Source of the DNA: Soonwooa sp032078105
GTDB lineage: Bacteria; Bacteroidota; Bacteroidia; Flavobacteriales; Weeksellaceae
Direction of reading: 5' to 3'
Assembly (NCBI GenBank): GCA_046269235.1
Contig: JBJZOS010000006.1
Location: forward strand, 62,001-126,000
DNA: 64,000 nucleotides
Shown: piece by piece, positions 35,301 through 43,705 of the stretch
Layout of the letters: each line of letters begins with the position of its first letter
How positions within the stretch are numbered: the first letter of the stretch is position 1
Notes under the pieces: model-generated
What the model was told of the DNA's origin: nothing
Seen by the model: the letters and a program-made list of their open reading frames with translations, nothing else
Database searches by the model: none
Made by a program: the position numbers and the translations under genes

Positions 35301-35994
35301 ATGGATGATGGACGGCTACGATGATTGTTTTGTTTTGGTTTTTTGAAATTTGACTTTCAAACTCTGTGAAAAAATCTTCTCTCGTTTTGATGTCGCATTT
35401 TTCATTAATGCCTGTGTTTTTGTCCCAATGTGCTAGAAACCATTCGGAGTCGATCGTTATTAACGCAATGTCTTTTCCTATTTTTTGAGTTTCGATGGCG
35501 CAAGAATTTTTTGGAGAAAAAGCTTTTTTGTCATTTAGTTTTTCAATGACGTAATCTTGCTCTTCTTTTAATCCAATAATACCGTTGCTGTACCAATCGT
35601 GATTGCCAGGCACAAAAATACTTTGACCTTTGAATTTATTTGCTAATGCGATTTGGTCGTCGAGTTTTTCTTCTGCAAGTTTTCGGTCTTTGGAGTCTTT
35701 GTTAGGAAGTCCGCGTGGATAGATGTTATCACCAAGAAATAATAGCGTGCTATTTTGGTCAGCGGAGTCAAGTTTTGATTTTAATTGATTTAGAATTTTC
35801 TTTGCATGATCTTGATCGGCATTACCAGCGTCGCCTACCAGATAAAAAGTGTGGGCAATATCTTCGTCTTTTACACGTTCTGTAGTATGGAAGTTTTTGA
35901 TGTTTTTACCATATTGCGCTTTTTCGGTAGCACAGGAAATGCTTATAATTGCCAGAGCAGAAAGCATGGTATATTTTTCAGCAAATATTTTCAT
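32320..35994 (-). CDS. Lipoprotein metallophosphoesterase / kinase-like / Omp85 barrel fusion
   Basis: A 1224-residue outer-membrane protein. After a lipobox-type signal peptide (ISIS followed by Cys21) comes a calcineurin-like phosphoesterase with GDAGNAD (54-60), GDNIY (88-92), GNHDW (130-134), HH (229-230) and GHDH (305-308). The middle part contains IGDWDRHYDQWKW (603-615) and PKDRDQAF (630-637), preceded by a Gly-rich GGGHQTN and VVRALHKS; this recalls the catalytic loop, metal motif and beta-3 Lys of atypical CotH/Fam20/HipA-like kinases. From about 880 to the end it is a BamA/TamA-type surface-antigen barrel (NRNLRGYRFDRFYGKSS, LALGFGVDF-like end). The kinase-like reading is inference. 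It starts divergently from the HD-Pycsar gene. Confidence 0.85.
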   Translation of the reverse strand: MKIFAEKYTMLSALAIISISCATEKAQYGKNIKNFHTTERVKDEDIAHTFYLVGDAGNADQDHAKKILNQLKSKLDSADQNSTLLFLGDNIYPRGLPNKDSKDRKLAEEKLDDQIALANKFKGQSIFVPGNHDWYSNGIIGLKEEQDYVIEKLNDKKAFSPKNSCAIETQKIGKDIALITIDSEWFLAHWDKNTGINEKCDIKTREDFFTEFESQISKNQNKTIIVAVHHPLIDHGSHGGYYSMEKQLFPLENKIPLPILATGINLMRATGGITHQDLSNPNYRKLAARIKTLIADKENVILVSGHDHNLQYIEQGNIRQIISGAGSKSEAAAAIFPNDFSYGQNGYAVLKISKKGEAFVDYFGRENEQEKLLFSHTVLKANNRTKTDYPKDFPATTTTSIYNQKDTKKSGFYKMLWGNNYREMYGTKVSVPTLDLDTLYGGAKATRAGGGHQTNSLRLDTPKGEYVVRALHKSGIRFLQSVAFKDRYVVDDFADGFADQFLLDFYTSSNPYTPLAIGALAESIGVRHTDPSLVYVPKQNALGNYNQSFGDELYYLEVRPAETEENPNKVLSTEDVIKLLARDEKYKMDESAYIRARLFDMLIGDWDRHYDQWKWEQKNVGDKVLISPIPKDRDQAFVKYDGLATQMFLNFPGLRHMQSFGPKIKNVKWFNMEPYPLDLAFTNNATEEDWKREADFIKANLTRNVIEDAFKNLPKEVQNADIESIKQNLELRKNDLASYASDYYKVLRKTVILTGTNKKDRFEITRLPNHETQVQIFRNKKEGEALTFEKVYNKKETSEIWVYTLGDDDDFIVKGDQNHPIKLRLLGGLNHDNYNIERDNRVNIYDYKSKKNTISKNASAKLTDDYDLNEYNYKRLKYSFWTSTPNLGYNPDDEIVLGMTTGFVKNGFKRNPFAAKHNLKTNYFTGSQGYEIAYEGIFPRLVGNWYYGLNTGFTSSRFIRNYFGIGNLTINEEKIFDEDFYRVRAKEFYVKPSINWRKNSSWFTANLAYEAIKIEKTADRRISLPNVVDEQVFKTQHFSGIDLKFDFENLNKNVNPSLGMKVKAAFSYRQNLENSDNKLPTLETGLGFIHYITNNEKIIVSTYAEAKWLLSNDYQFLQMATLGGNRNLRGYRFDRFYGKSSFYQTTDLRFDLGTIKNAYLPINVGLFAGFDYGRVWIPNEITDKWHNSYGLGLWLNALDKIGVQASYFRSSDGGRIALGFGVDF

Positions 35995-36001
35995 AAATTT
36001 G
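35994..36001 (+). promoter_or_regulatory. Putative -7 promoter box for the HD-Pycsar gene
   Basis: TAAATTTG matches TAnnTTTG, is 17 bases before the ATG at 36019, and overlaps the start codon of the divergent gene. Confidence 0.35.
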
Positions 36002-36018
36002 AATCAAACATTTTATAA

Positions 36019-37221
36019 ATGAACATCGTGCACAAAGCGGAGCAATACGTTATTCAACTTTTCAAAGATAAGCTTTCTCCAGTTTATTCTTTTCATAATC
36101 TTGAGCATACCAAAAGAGTGGTTGCCGCAGCAGAATTTTTAGCTAAACAAGAGCATATTAACGAAAAAGACAGGGAGATTTTGACGTTGGCAGCATGGTT
36201 TCATGATGTTGGTTATTGTCAAGCTTGTACAGTTCATGAGAATGTTGGTATGCAAGAAGCAGAAGTTTTTTTAAAACAAGAAAATATTTCGCAAGAAGAA
36301 ATTGATGCGGTTAAACAATTAATCCATGCAACATCGGCGGAGTATCAACCGCAAAATTTGTTAGAAAAAATTATGAAAGATGCCGATTGCTCACACATTG
36401 GATCGGAAGACTTTTTTAGTATTACAGAAACGCTCCGCCAAGAATGCAAGCAAGTTTATCAAAAGAAAATCAGCAAGTTGGATTGGGCAAATACGAATTT
36501 GCAGTTTTTGACGCAACATCATCGTTTCTACACCGATTATGCCCAAAAAAATTGGGAAGAGACTAAAACTGAAAATGTAGAAAAAACTTTGGAGCTAATT
36601 GCTAACCTCATTAAGGATAAAGAAAAATCGAAAAATACAGAGGACGAAAAGGCATTGCTTAATAAGAAAAAACTTGAAAAATTGGACTCACCAGAACGTG
36701 GTATAGAAACGATGTTTCGTGTGACAATGAATAATCATACACGCCTAAGCCAAATTGCCGATACCAAAGCTAATATTTTGTTATCGGTTAATGCGATTAT
36801 TATTTCGGTGGCGTTATCGACGATTATTCCGAAACTTGATTCGCCAAAAAATGCGCATTTGGTGATTCCGACTTTTGTGATGATTGCCTTTAGTGTAGCC
36901 ACAATTATTATGGCAATTATGTCGACGCGTCCAAAGATATCAAGCGGAACTTTCACTAGAAAAGAAATAGAGGAACGAAAAGTGAATCTTCTGTTTTTCG
37001 GGAATTTCCACAAAATGCCTATTGACGAATATATGTGGGCGATGAAGGAGATGATGAAGGATCGGACTTATCTGTACGATAGTCTCGTTAAAGATTTGTA
37101 CTATCTTGGCATTGTCCTGAATCGAAAATACAAATTGTTGCGAACAACTTATACTATTTTTACAGTTGGGATTTTGGTTTCTGTGCTTACATTTTATTTG
37201 GCTTTCCGAGAAGTTATTTAA
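36019..37221 (+). CDS. HD-domain phosphohydrolase fused to a Pycsar-type membrane effector
   Basis: A 400-residue two-part protein. Residues 1-170 are an HD domain with metal ligands in SFHNLEHTKR (H26/H30), FHDVGY (H62/D63) and MKDADCSHIG. Residues about 235-400 match the Pycsar effector transmembrane family (DUF5706): a conserved ETMFRVTMNNHTRLSQIADTK start, two hydrophobic helices (about 255-310), a cytosolic stretch with IEERKVNLLFFGNFHKM, and a last helix near 372-394. Pycsar effectors act in cyclic-nucleotide phage defence; this family form is common in flavobacterial genomes without a nucleotide cyclase, and no cyclase is near. The HD domain could degrade a nucleotide signal. Confidence 0.82.
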   Translation: MNIVHKAEQYVIQLFKDKLSPVYSFHNLEHTKRVVAAAEFLAKQEHINEKDREILTLAAWFHDVGYCQACTVHENVGMQEAEVFLKQENISQEEIDAVKQLIHATSAEYQPQNLLEKIMKDADCSHIGSEDFFSITETLRQECKQVYQKKISKLDWANTNLQFLTQHHRFYTDYAQKNWEETKTENVEKTLELIANLIKDKEKSKNTEDEKALLNKKKLEKLDSPERGIETMFRVTMNNHTRLSQIADTKANILLSVNAIIISVALSTIIPKLDSPKNAHLVIPTFVMIAFSVATIIMAIMSTRPKISSGTFTRKEIEERKVNLLFFGNFHKMPIDEYMWAMKEMMKDRTYLYDSLVKDLYYLGIVLNRKYKLLRTTYTIFTVGILVSVLTFYLAFREVI

Positions 37222-37224
37222 GAA

Positions 37225-37259
37225 AAAAAAAGCTTGAGAATTTTCTACAAGCTTTTTTT
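37225..37259. terminator. Bidirectional terminator between HD-Pycsar and GAF genes
   Basis: A 12-bp stem (A7 GCTTG / CAAGC T7) with an inner AGAA/TTCT pairing, in the 63-base gap between convergent genes. Confidence 0.85.
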
Positions 37260-37284
37260 ATAGTCGTTTTGTTGTCGAATAAAA

Positions 37285-39618
37285 TTAAATTTCGGGATAA
37301 AATTCGTATTGCATTGGCTTTGGATCGTAGTTGATCCCAACTCTTATCGCTTGTAGACCTGCGATACCTTGTAGATCTTCGATGTCTACAATTTCAATAT
37401 TGTCTTCTAGATGACCTTCGTTTTGAAGGATTTTGATAAATCTAAGATAATCGTATTTTTCGGTTTCTTGAGAGAAAACAACACTCAGTTTTCCCGTTTG
37501 TACAAGACGTTCTGTTGTATTTTTAATTAAAGATTTATCGATACGTTTTTTAATCATTTCGTAACGTGCATTGTAACTCCCGTCGACATCAAAACGTTTC
37601 TCATCCATTCGGAATCTTATGCTAATTGGCGCACTGTAGACCAGAATAAGAGATGTGATGTCTAACTTCATAGGAAGTTTTTTGGTCAGCTCTCGAAACT
37701 TAATTTCGCTTTCGGTCATCACGCGAAGCTGCCAAAGTCTCAAATTTTTAAGATATACGTTGTCAAAACTCAGCCAAGGCGCGATGCTTGGGCCCATGTA
37801 GAAGTTATGCTCGACACCATCCGTTTTGAAACGTTCATAATAGAATGGGAAGCGTTTCTGCTGTTCGTCTTGGCGTTTGTCTAGTAGATTGCTGAGCTCT
37901 TTATTAATCATTGAAATGCTGTCGTCAAACTGTTTTCGGTAATGATAAATAAGTGGCGAATTTTTTTCTAATTGTTTATAATAGGTCGTTATTTCTTGGT
38001 TATTGCTAAGACTTTCGAACTTTAATCGGTTAAGTGTCGGGTAGATTTGCTCCTGCAAAAAAGATTGGATTTCGCTTTCAGTGTTGGCTTTCAGACCAAA
38101 TTTTAATTCATTCTTTTTTGAAGTGAGTTTATCAAAAATTGGTTGAAGATCTTCGGAAGATGTTAAAGTTGCTAATAGGTTGTTGAGGATATCAAGATTG
38201 TTTTTAATATCCTTTACAATTGCTTTGTTTCGTTCGTTACTAGAATTTTTAACATCCGATTGTCCGTAGAAAGGGATTAAATTATCAAAAGTAATACTTT
38301 TGTAGGGCGATTTATCACCATGTTCGTTTGCGATATTAATGTGCTTCATCGCTTCATCATGGAATTTCCAGTAGACACTCGGGTGTATCGCGGTATATTC
38401 TTGTTGTATCAACGCAACAACATGGTTTTCCAGATTTTCGTAAAGTTGGTTAATGGTGTCCTCCAGATAGATAATAACGCTATCCATTTTGTTAGCATTA
38501 ATACTGTTGAGCGCCTTTTTAGAAGAGGTTAGCTCCATAATACCAAGAAGTTTTCCTTCTTTATAAAGTGGTGCAAAAACGGCACTTTTTATTCCTAAAT
38601 TTTTAAAAGTCGAAAGGATAGAAGCATCGGTTTTTTGAAATTCGAGTTTGTCAATATCCGAAATACTAAAGTATCTACGTTGGTCTTTAGCATTTTGTAA
38701 CAAAGATTCGTGCAGTTTGTCCCATAAAAATTGTTTCGGAATTATTGATAATATTTTACTTTCGATAACTGTATTAATAGGTGTTATCTCAAATTTATTT
38801 TCTTTGTAATTAATAGCGGTATAACCAATCTCTAAATCAGAAAGTCGGAAGATTGATCGGAAGATGTTCGTAATGTCAGATTTGATGTTGCGATAATCAT
38901 CTTTAGCCTGTATCAACTGACTTTTAAGGTTGGAAACTGCAATTTCTGAAGTCGCATCATACATCGACACAATCCCAAAACCTGTGAGCTCCCAAGAGCC
39001 TGGCGGGAATTTTTCTTTCCAAAGGTCAATGTTATCAAAGTTGTCGACCAATTCTTCAATTTCTTCTTGTGTTAAAATTTTTGAAGTTTCGGTTGTTTTT
39101 ATTTCGATAAAGTCTCCATTGGTTATGACTCGGTAATGGTTAAGATAGCCATCTTTATTCGGAATATCATATATAAAAGGTAAGTCAATTTTTACAGGTG
39201 TGCCAAAATAAAAATCCAAAATCACACAACAACTTAAGACATAAAATTGTGCTGCCGTGAAGCCGCTAATTTGTAAATAAAACTCTTCACCAGCATTTTC
39301 AATGATTTTCTGAAAACGCTTTGTCGGGTTATATATGAAATTAGCAAACGGAATTCCGACAGCTTTTATCTCATTGTTAGTCAATAATGGAGGGAAAAGC
39401 TCACTTAGTAGTTGCTTGTAAAAATAATCATTCTCACTTAGCAGTCTATCGGATAAGGCAAGTCCAAGATTCGGATTTTTTTTAAGTTCGTTAAGTAGAT
39501 ACTCATGTCGCTCTGCATACAGTTTATCAACTTCAGCCAAGGACTTTATTTCATCAATTAAAGTTTTAAAAGTAAAAGTAATCTTAAAAGGAGAATCAAA
39601 AGGTTGGTTAAACGTCAT
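37285..39618 (-). CDS. Large GAF-domain protein of unknown function
   Basis: A 777-residue soluble protein. One GAF-like sensor domain lies at about residues 280-405 (FRLSDLEIGYTAINY, GIKSAVFAPLYKEGKLLGIMEL). The flanking N-terminal 270 and C-terminal 370 residues are helical or unrecognised, with no HTH, kinase, GGDEF or phosphatase domain, so the output is unknown. I chose the ATG at 39618 (MTFNQPFDSPFK). A longer reading from a TTG at 39642 would begin inside the promoter box TATCTTTG, so it is excluded. It is convergent with the HD-Pycsar gene. Confidence 0.8.
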   Translation of the reverse strand: MTFNQPFDSPFKITFTFKTLIDEIKSLAEVDKLYAERHEYLLNELKKNPNLGLALSDRLLSENDYFYKQLLSELFPPLLTNNEIKAVGIPFANFIYNPTKRFQKIIENAGEEFYLQISGFTAAQFYVLSCCVILDFYFGTPVKIDLPFIYDIPNKDGYLNHYRVITNGDFIEIKTTETSKILTQEEIEELVDNFDNIDLWKEKFPPGSWELTGFGIVSMYDATSEIAVSNLKSQLIQAKDDYRNIKSDITNIFRSIFRLSDLEIGYTAINYKENKFEITPINTVIESKILSIIPKQFLWDKLHESLLQNAKDQRRYFSISDIDKLEFQKTDASILSTFKNLGIKSAVFAPLYKEGKLLGIMELTSSKKALNSINANKMDSVIIYLEDTINQLYENLENHVVALIQQEYTAIHPSVYWKFHDEAMKHINIANEHGDKSPYKSITFDNLIPFYGQSDVKNSSNERNKAIVKDIKNNLDILNNLLATLTSSEDLQPIFDKLTSKKNELKFGLKANTESEIQSFLQEQIYPTLNRLKFESLSNNQEITTYYKQLEKNSPLIYHYRKQFDDSISMINKELSNLLDKRQDEQQKRFPFYYERFKTDGVEHNFYMGPSIAPWLSFDNVYLKNLRLWQLRVMTESEIKFRELTKKLPMKLDITSLILVYSAPISIRFRMDEKRFDVDGSYNARYEMIKKRIDKSLIKNTTERLVQTGKLSVVFSQETEKYDYLRFIKILQNEGHLEDNIEIVDIEDLQGIAGLQAIRVGINYDPKPMQYEFYPEI

Positions 39619-39639
39619 ACGCTCACAAGTTTGTATTTG

Positions 39640-39647
39640 CAAAGATA
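39640..39647 (-). promoter_or_regulatory. Putative -7 promoter box for the GAF gene
   Basis: TATCTTTG on the minus strand, about 21 bases before the chosen ATG. Confidence 0.45.
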
Positions 39648-39737
39648 CATAATATCAAGACTCTATATTTTAAAATTAATATGATTTTAATATTCGAAAT
39701 CGATACTACAAGTAGATGTGCTCTATATGAAAAGCCT

Positions 39738-39745
39738 TATCTTTG
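39738..39745 (+). promoter_or_regulatory. Putative -7 promoter box for rlmN
   Basis: TATCTTTG ends 19 bases before the TTG start of rlmN and supports that start. Confidence 0.45.
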
Positions 39746-39764
39746 CACCGAAAATTAATTTAAT

Positions 39765-40799
39765 TTGAAAGATATTCGTACGTTAACTCTCGACCAATTA
39801 AAAGACTATTTCGAAAGTATTGGTGAGAAGGCATTTCGCGCCAAACAAGTCTATGATTGGCTTTGGAGTAAAAACCAACACTCGTTTGAAGATATGACCA
39901 ATCTCTCAAAAAATTTGAGAGAAAACTTGATGCGTGATTTTTTTATCAATCCAATTGCTGTTGATCTTTTACAAAAATCAAAAGATGGAACCATCAAAAA
40001 TGGTGTTAAACTTCATGACGGATTAATGGTGGAATCGGTTTTAATACCAACCGAAACTCGTACGACAGCTTGCGTTTCTTCACAAGTGGGATGTTCTCTT
40101 AACTGTGAGTTTTGTGCAACGGCGAAGCTTAAACGAATGCGAAATCTTGAAGTTGCCGAGATTGTCGATCAAGTTGCATTAATTGATACTCAAAGTAGAA
40201 CATACTTCGATCGTCCGCTTTCCAATATCGTATTTATGGGAATGGGCGAGCCGATGATGAATTATAAAAACGTTGTTGAAGCTATCCGAAAAATTACGGA
40301 ACCCGAAGGTTTGGGGATGTCTGCAAGGCGCATTACAGTGTCAACTTCTGGAATTCCTAAAATGATAAAAATGTTGGCTGATGAAGGCCTTCGTGTCAAG
40401 TTGGCTTTGTCATTACATTCCGCAGTTGAGAAGACCAGAAACGAGATTATGCCGTTTTCGGATAAGTTTCCGTTGACAGATATTATGGAAGCTATGCAAT
40501 ATTGGTATCAAAAAACTGGATCGGTTATCACGTTTGAATATTGCGTTTGGAAAGGCATTAATGACAAAGATGAAGATATCCGAGCTTTGATAAAATATGC
40601 CAAACAAGTACCGTCAAAAGTTAATTTGATACAATATAATCCAATTGGCGAAGGTAAGTTCGATCATCGAACTATAGAAGCAGAAGAACGTTATGTTCGT
40701 GAGTTGGAGAAAGCTGGCGTTACAGTGATGGTCAGAAAAAGTCGTGGCGGTGATATTGATGCAGCGTGTGGACAATTAGCAAATAAAACAGCAGAATAA
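39765..40799 (+). CDS. rlmN: 23S rRNA / tRNA adenine-C2 methyltransferase (radical SAM)
   Basis: Methylates C2 of A2503 in 23S rRNA and A37 in some tRNAs. The 344-residue enzyme has the radical SAM triad CSLNCEFCATA (near residue 110), MGMGEPMMNY (GGE-like motif), and the partner Cys in AACGQL near the C-terminus. The start codon is TTG (MKDIRTLTLDQLKDYF), well placed behind a promoter box, with no in-frame ATG that preserves the N-terminal domain. It is followed by a sterol desaturase gene on the same strand. Confidence 0.95.
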   Translation: MKDIRTLTLDQLKDYFESIGEKAFRAKQVYDWLWSKNQHSFEDMTNLSKNLRENLMRDFFINPIAVDLLQKSKDGTIKNGVKLHDGLMVESVLIPTETRTTACVSSQVGCSLNCEFCATAKLKRMRNLEVAEIVDQVALIDTQSRTYFDRPLSNIVFMGMGEPMMNYKNVVEAIRKITEPEGLGMSARRITVSTSGIPKMIKMLADEGLRVKLALSLHSAVEKTRNEIMPFSDKFPLTDIMEAMQYWYQKTGSVITFEYCVWKGINDKDEDIRALIKYAKQVPSKVNLIQYNPIGEGKFDHRTIEAEERYVRELEKAGVTVMVRKSRGGDIDAACGQLANKTAE

Positions 40800-40822
40800 T
40801 ATAGATATAAATTTATTTTAAT

Positions 40823-41776
40823 ATGGATTTTGTATTTGGAGAAAATGCTTTAGAAAGTGTGTACGCATGGTCAATCCCGTTGCATGCATCAGTTATTTTG
40901 GCAGAAATGATATACAGCAGTGTAGCACAAGCCAATTTGTACAGTCGTAAAGATTTGTTTACAAATATCTATCTCGCTTTAATGAATTTTAGCCTTGACT
41001 TAATAATGAAGGCTTTCGCGATGGGCGTGATGTTTTTCTTTTACAGTTTCCGAATTTTTGATTTTGATATGGGAACTTGGTATTATTGGGTATTTTGCTT
41101 TATGGCAACCGATTTAGCTTATTATTTCCATCATTTGGTCGATCATAAATCAAGAGCATTTTGGGCAGTGCATATCACGCACCACAATTCGGAATATTTT
41201 AATTTAACGACAGGATTCAGAAGTCCAGTTTTCCAACCATTATATCGTTATTTATTCTTTTCGCCATTGGCTTTTTTAGGATTAAATCCTTGGTCGATTA
41301 TGGTTTGTTACGCCGTTGGCCAAGTCTACGGAACCTGGGTGCACACGCAGACGGTTAAGAAGATGGGATTCTTAGAATATATTTTGGTAACGCCATCGCA
41401 TCACCGTGTACACCATGGTTGTAACATCAAATATTTGGACAAAAATATGGGAATGGTGTTTATCTTTTGGGATAAAATTTTTGGAACATTCGAGCCTGAA
41501 GATCCAAAAGTTCCTGTAAAATTCGGTATCTATCCCAAGATGCCTGATGATGGACCTGTGACGACTTTGTTGTACGAATGGCGAAAAATTGCAAAAGATC
41601 TTCGTCAACCTAATTTGACCATTAAAGACCGTTTCAATTATATTTTTAATTCTCCAGGTTGGCGCCATGACGGAAAAGGAAAAACCGTTAGCGACTATCA
41701 ACGCGAATATTGGGCTAAAAAAAAGGCGCAAGCTAGAGCTAAAGAAGCGCACAAAGAGGAATCAAAAATTGCGTAG
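40823..41776 (+). CDS. Sterol desaturase / fatty acid hydroxylase family protein
   Basis: An integral membrane di-iron oxygenase of 317 residues. The eight-histidine signature is intact: YYFHHLVDH, HITHHNSEYF and SHHRVHHG. Several hydrophobic segments surround them (residues about 20-40, 55-80, 90-110, 150-175). The family hydroxylates or desaturates lipids; substrates in bacteria may be fatty acids, carotenoids or hopanoids. It follows rlmN by 23 bases and precedes an exported protein by six, so the three are probably transcribed together. Confidence 0.9.
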   Translation: MDFVFGENALESVYAWSIPLHASVILAEMIYSSVAQANLYSRKDLFTNIYLALMNFSLDLIMKAFAMGVMFFFYSFRIFDFDMGTWYYWVFCFMATDLAYYFHHLVDHKSRAFWAVHITHHNSEYFNLTTGFRSPVFQPLYRYLFFSPLAFLGLNPWSIMVCYAVGQVYGTWVHTQTVKKMGFLEYILVTPSHHRVHHGCNIKYLDKNMGMVFIFWDKIFGTFEPEDPKVPVKFGIYPKMPDDGPVTTLLYEWRKIAKDLRQPNLTIKDRFNYIFNSPGWRHDGKGKTVSDYQREYWAKKKAQARAKEAHKEESKIA

Positions 41777-41782
41777 CTCTCT

Positions 41783-42658
41783 ATGAGATGTAAAATTTTA
41801 TTAATCTTTATTTTTTGTACGACTCTTGGATTTGCGCAACAAGCTGAGATATTTAAAATTAAAAATTATCAAGTTGCAGAGCTTTCGGATTCGTTGAGAG
41901 AAAGTTCGGGTTTGGATTTTATTGGAGATAAACTTATAAGTTTTAATGATAGTGGAAATGCTGGAGATTTATTTCTACTAAATCCAAAAACTGGAAAAAT
42001 AACAGATTATCTCCCGACGCAACTTAACAACCGCGATTGGGAAGCTGTTACAAAAGATTCCACGAATCTATATGTTGCAGATGTCGGAAATAATGACGGA
42101 ACAAGAAGAGATTTAAAAATATATAAAATACCTTTTTCTGGGGAGAACTTCAAAGTTGATTCAACACAAGTAATTTCTTATTATTATTCAGATCAAAAAG
42201 ATTTTACTTCAAAAAATCTGAATACAAATTACGATGCAGAAGCTATCATTTTTTACAAGGATAAACTCCAAGTTTTTACTAAAGAGTGGAAGAGTAGAAG
42301 AGTGACACGTTACGAAATTGATCCTAATGTTTTTGAACAACAACCTGCAAAAAAGCTCGAATCTTATGATACAGGATTTGTTGTGACCGACGCTTCTTAT
42401 TTTGATAAAAAACTGTATGTTATAGGTTATACAAAGATGACGCAAGTCTTTCTAATGGTTTTTGAAGAATCAGAAGATGGATTTTTCTTTTCTAAAAAAG
42501 GGAAAAAGTACCACTTGGGAAGTGCTTTGTCTGTTGGGCAAATCGAAGGAATTGCTGTTAACCACGATGGAATCTTTATTTCGAGCGAACTTTTTAAGAC
42601 GCCTTTAGGAACTGTGAAGCCACGATTGTATTTTATCCCAATTGAAAAATTAAAATAA
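41783..42658 (+). CDS. Exported beta-propeller-like protein, function unknown
   Basis: A 291-residue secreted protein with an N-terminal signal peptide (MRCKILLIFIFCTTLGFAQQ) and no lipobox. The rest is beta-rich with recurring strands: GDLFLLNPKTGKI, NRDWEAVTKDSTNLYVADVG and GQIEGIAVNHDGIFISSE. This resembles SdiA-regulated/esterase-like propeller proteins. I cannot assign a substrate. It is six bases downstream of the sterol desaturase and probably co-transcribed. Confidence 0.7.
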   Translation: MRCKILLIFIFCTTLGFAQQAEIFKIKNYQVAELSDSLRESSGLDFIGDKLISFNDSGNAGDLFLLNPKTGKITDYLPTQLNNRDWEAVTKDSTNLYVADVGNNDGTRRDLKIYKIPFSGENFKVDSTQVISYYYSDQKDFTSKNLNTNYDAEAIIFYKDKLQVFTKEWKSRRVTRYEIDPNVFEQQPAKKLESYDTGFVVTDASYFDKKLYVIGYTKMTQVFLMVFEESEDGFFFSKKGKKYHLGSALSVGQIEGIAVNHDGIFISSELFKTPLGTVKPRLYFIPIEKLK

Positions 42659-42687
42659 CGAAATTTCGTTTCTCGCTAAGAAAAATT

Positions 42688-42695
42688 TATCTTTG
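42688..42695 (+). promoter_or_regulatory. Putative -7 promoter box for the polyprenyl synthase
   Basis: TATCTTTG lies 23 bases before the TTG start at 42719. Confidence 0.4.
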
Positions 42696-42718
42696 CGTAT
42701 TACCTAATAATTCTTGCT

Positions 42719-43696
42719 TTGGCTAATATTGTAGAAGAAATCAAACGACCGATAAATACCGAGATGAAACTTTTTGAACAAAAGTTTTATGAATCGATGA
42801 AGAGTAACGTGTCTTTGTTGGATAAAGTGACTCGTTTTATCGTGACAACAAAGGGAAAGCAAATGCGTCCGATGTTTGTGTTTCTTTGTGCAAAATTAGT
42901 TGGTGACGTCAACGAGAAAACCTATCGCGGTGCCTCGATGATCGAGTTGATCCATACGGCGACTTTGGTACATGATGACGTGGTGGATGAGAGTTTTAAA
43001 AGAAGAAATTTCTTCTCCATTAATGCCCTTTGGAAGAACAAAATTGCTGTTCTTGTCGGTGATTATCTATTATCAAAATCGGTTCTACTGTCTACAGATA
43101 ATAAAGATTTTGATTTGCTTTCCGTTATCTCTCGCACGATCCGCGAAATGGCAGAAGGAGAGTTGCTTCAATTAGAAAAAGCTAGAAAACTAGATATCAC
43201 CGAAGACGTATATTACGAGATTATCCGTCAAAAAACAGCCACTTTAATCGCGGCTTGCTGCGAAGTTGGTGTTTTGTCCAATAATGTTGATGAGGTCCTT
43301 GCTAAGAAGATGAAAGACTTCGGGACTTACACTGGGATGGCGTTTCAGATCAAAGATGATTTGTTCGATTATACCAGTAGCAATATCATCGGAAAACCTG
43401 TAGGCATCGACATTAAAGAGCAAAAAATGACCTTGCCTCTAATACATGCACTAAAAACTTCAACATCAGGAAATTACAAAAAATATTTTAACACGATAAA
43501 GCGTTACAACAACGATCCTAAAAAAGTTCGTGAGTTGGTTGATTATGTAAAAACTTCTGGTGGGATGGATTACGCCATCAAAGTCATGAAAGATTATCAA
43601 CAAAAAGCTTTAAATATTCTTTCGGAATTTCCTGATTCTGAAGCCAAAAAATCGTTACAGTTAATGCTGGATTATGTCATTAACAGAAAATTGTAA
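42719..43696 (+). CDS. All-trans polyprenyl diphosphate synthase
   Basis: Extends isoprenoid chains, probably for the menaquinone side chain. The 325-residue enzyme has two aspartate motifs: LVHDDVVDES (near residue 85) and IKDDLFDYTSS (near residue 217). The family motif GKQMRPMF is also present. The DDxxD motif is read here as DDVVD, a normal variant. The start codon is TTG (MANIVEEIKRPI), placed well behind the TATCTTTG box; the only other in-frame ATG would remove the N-terminal helix. It ends nine bases from the convergent gene at 43706. Confidence 0.92.
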   Translation: MANIVEEIKRPINTEMKLFEQKFYESMKSNVSLLDKVTRFIVTTKGKQMRPMFVFLCAKLVGDVNEKTYRGASMIELIHTATLVHDDVVDESFKRRNFFSINALWKNKIAVLVGDYLLSKSVLLSTDNKDFDLLSVISRTIREMAEGELLQLEKARKLDITEDVYYEIIRQKTATLIAACCEVGVLSNNVDEVLAKKMKDFGTYTGMAFQIKDDLFDYTSSNIIGKPVGIDIKEQKMTLPLIHALKTSTSGNYKKYFNTIKRYNNDPKKVRELVDYVKTSGGMDYAIKVMKDYQQKALNILSEFPDSEAKKSLQLMLDYVINRKL

Positions 43697-43705
43697 TTTT
43701 GTAAT

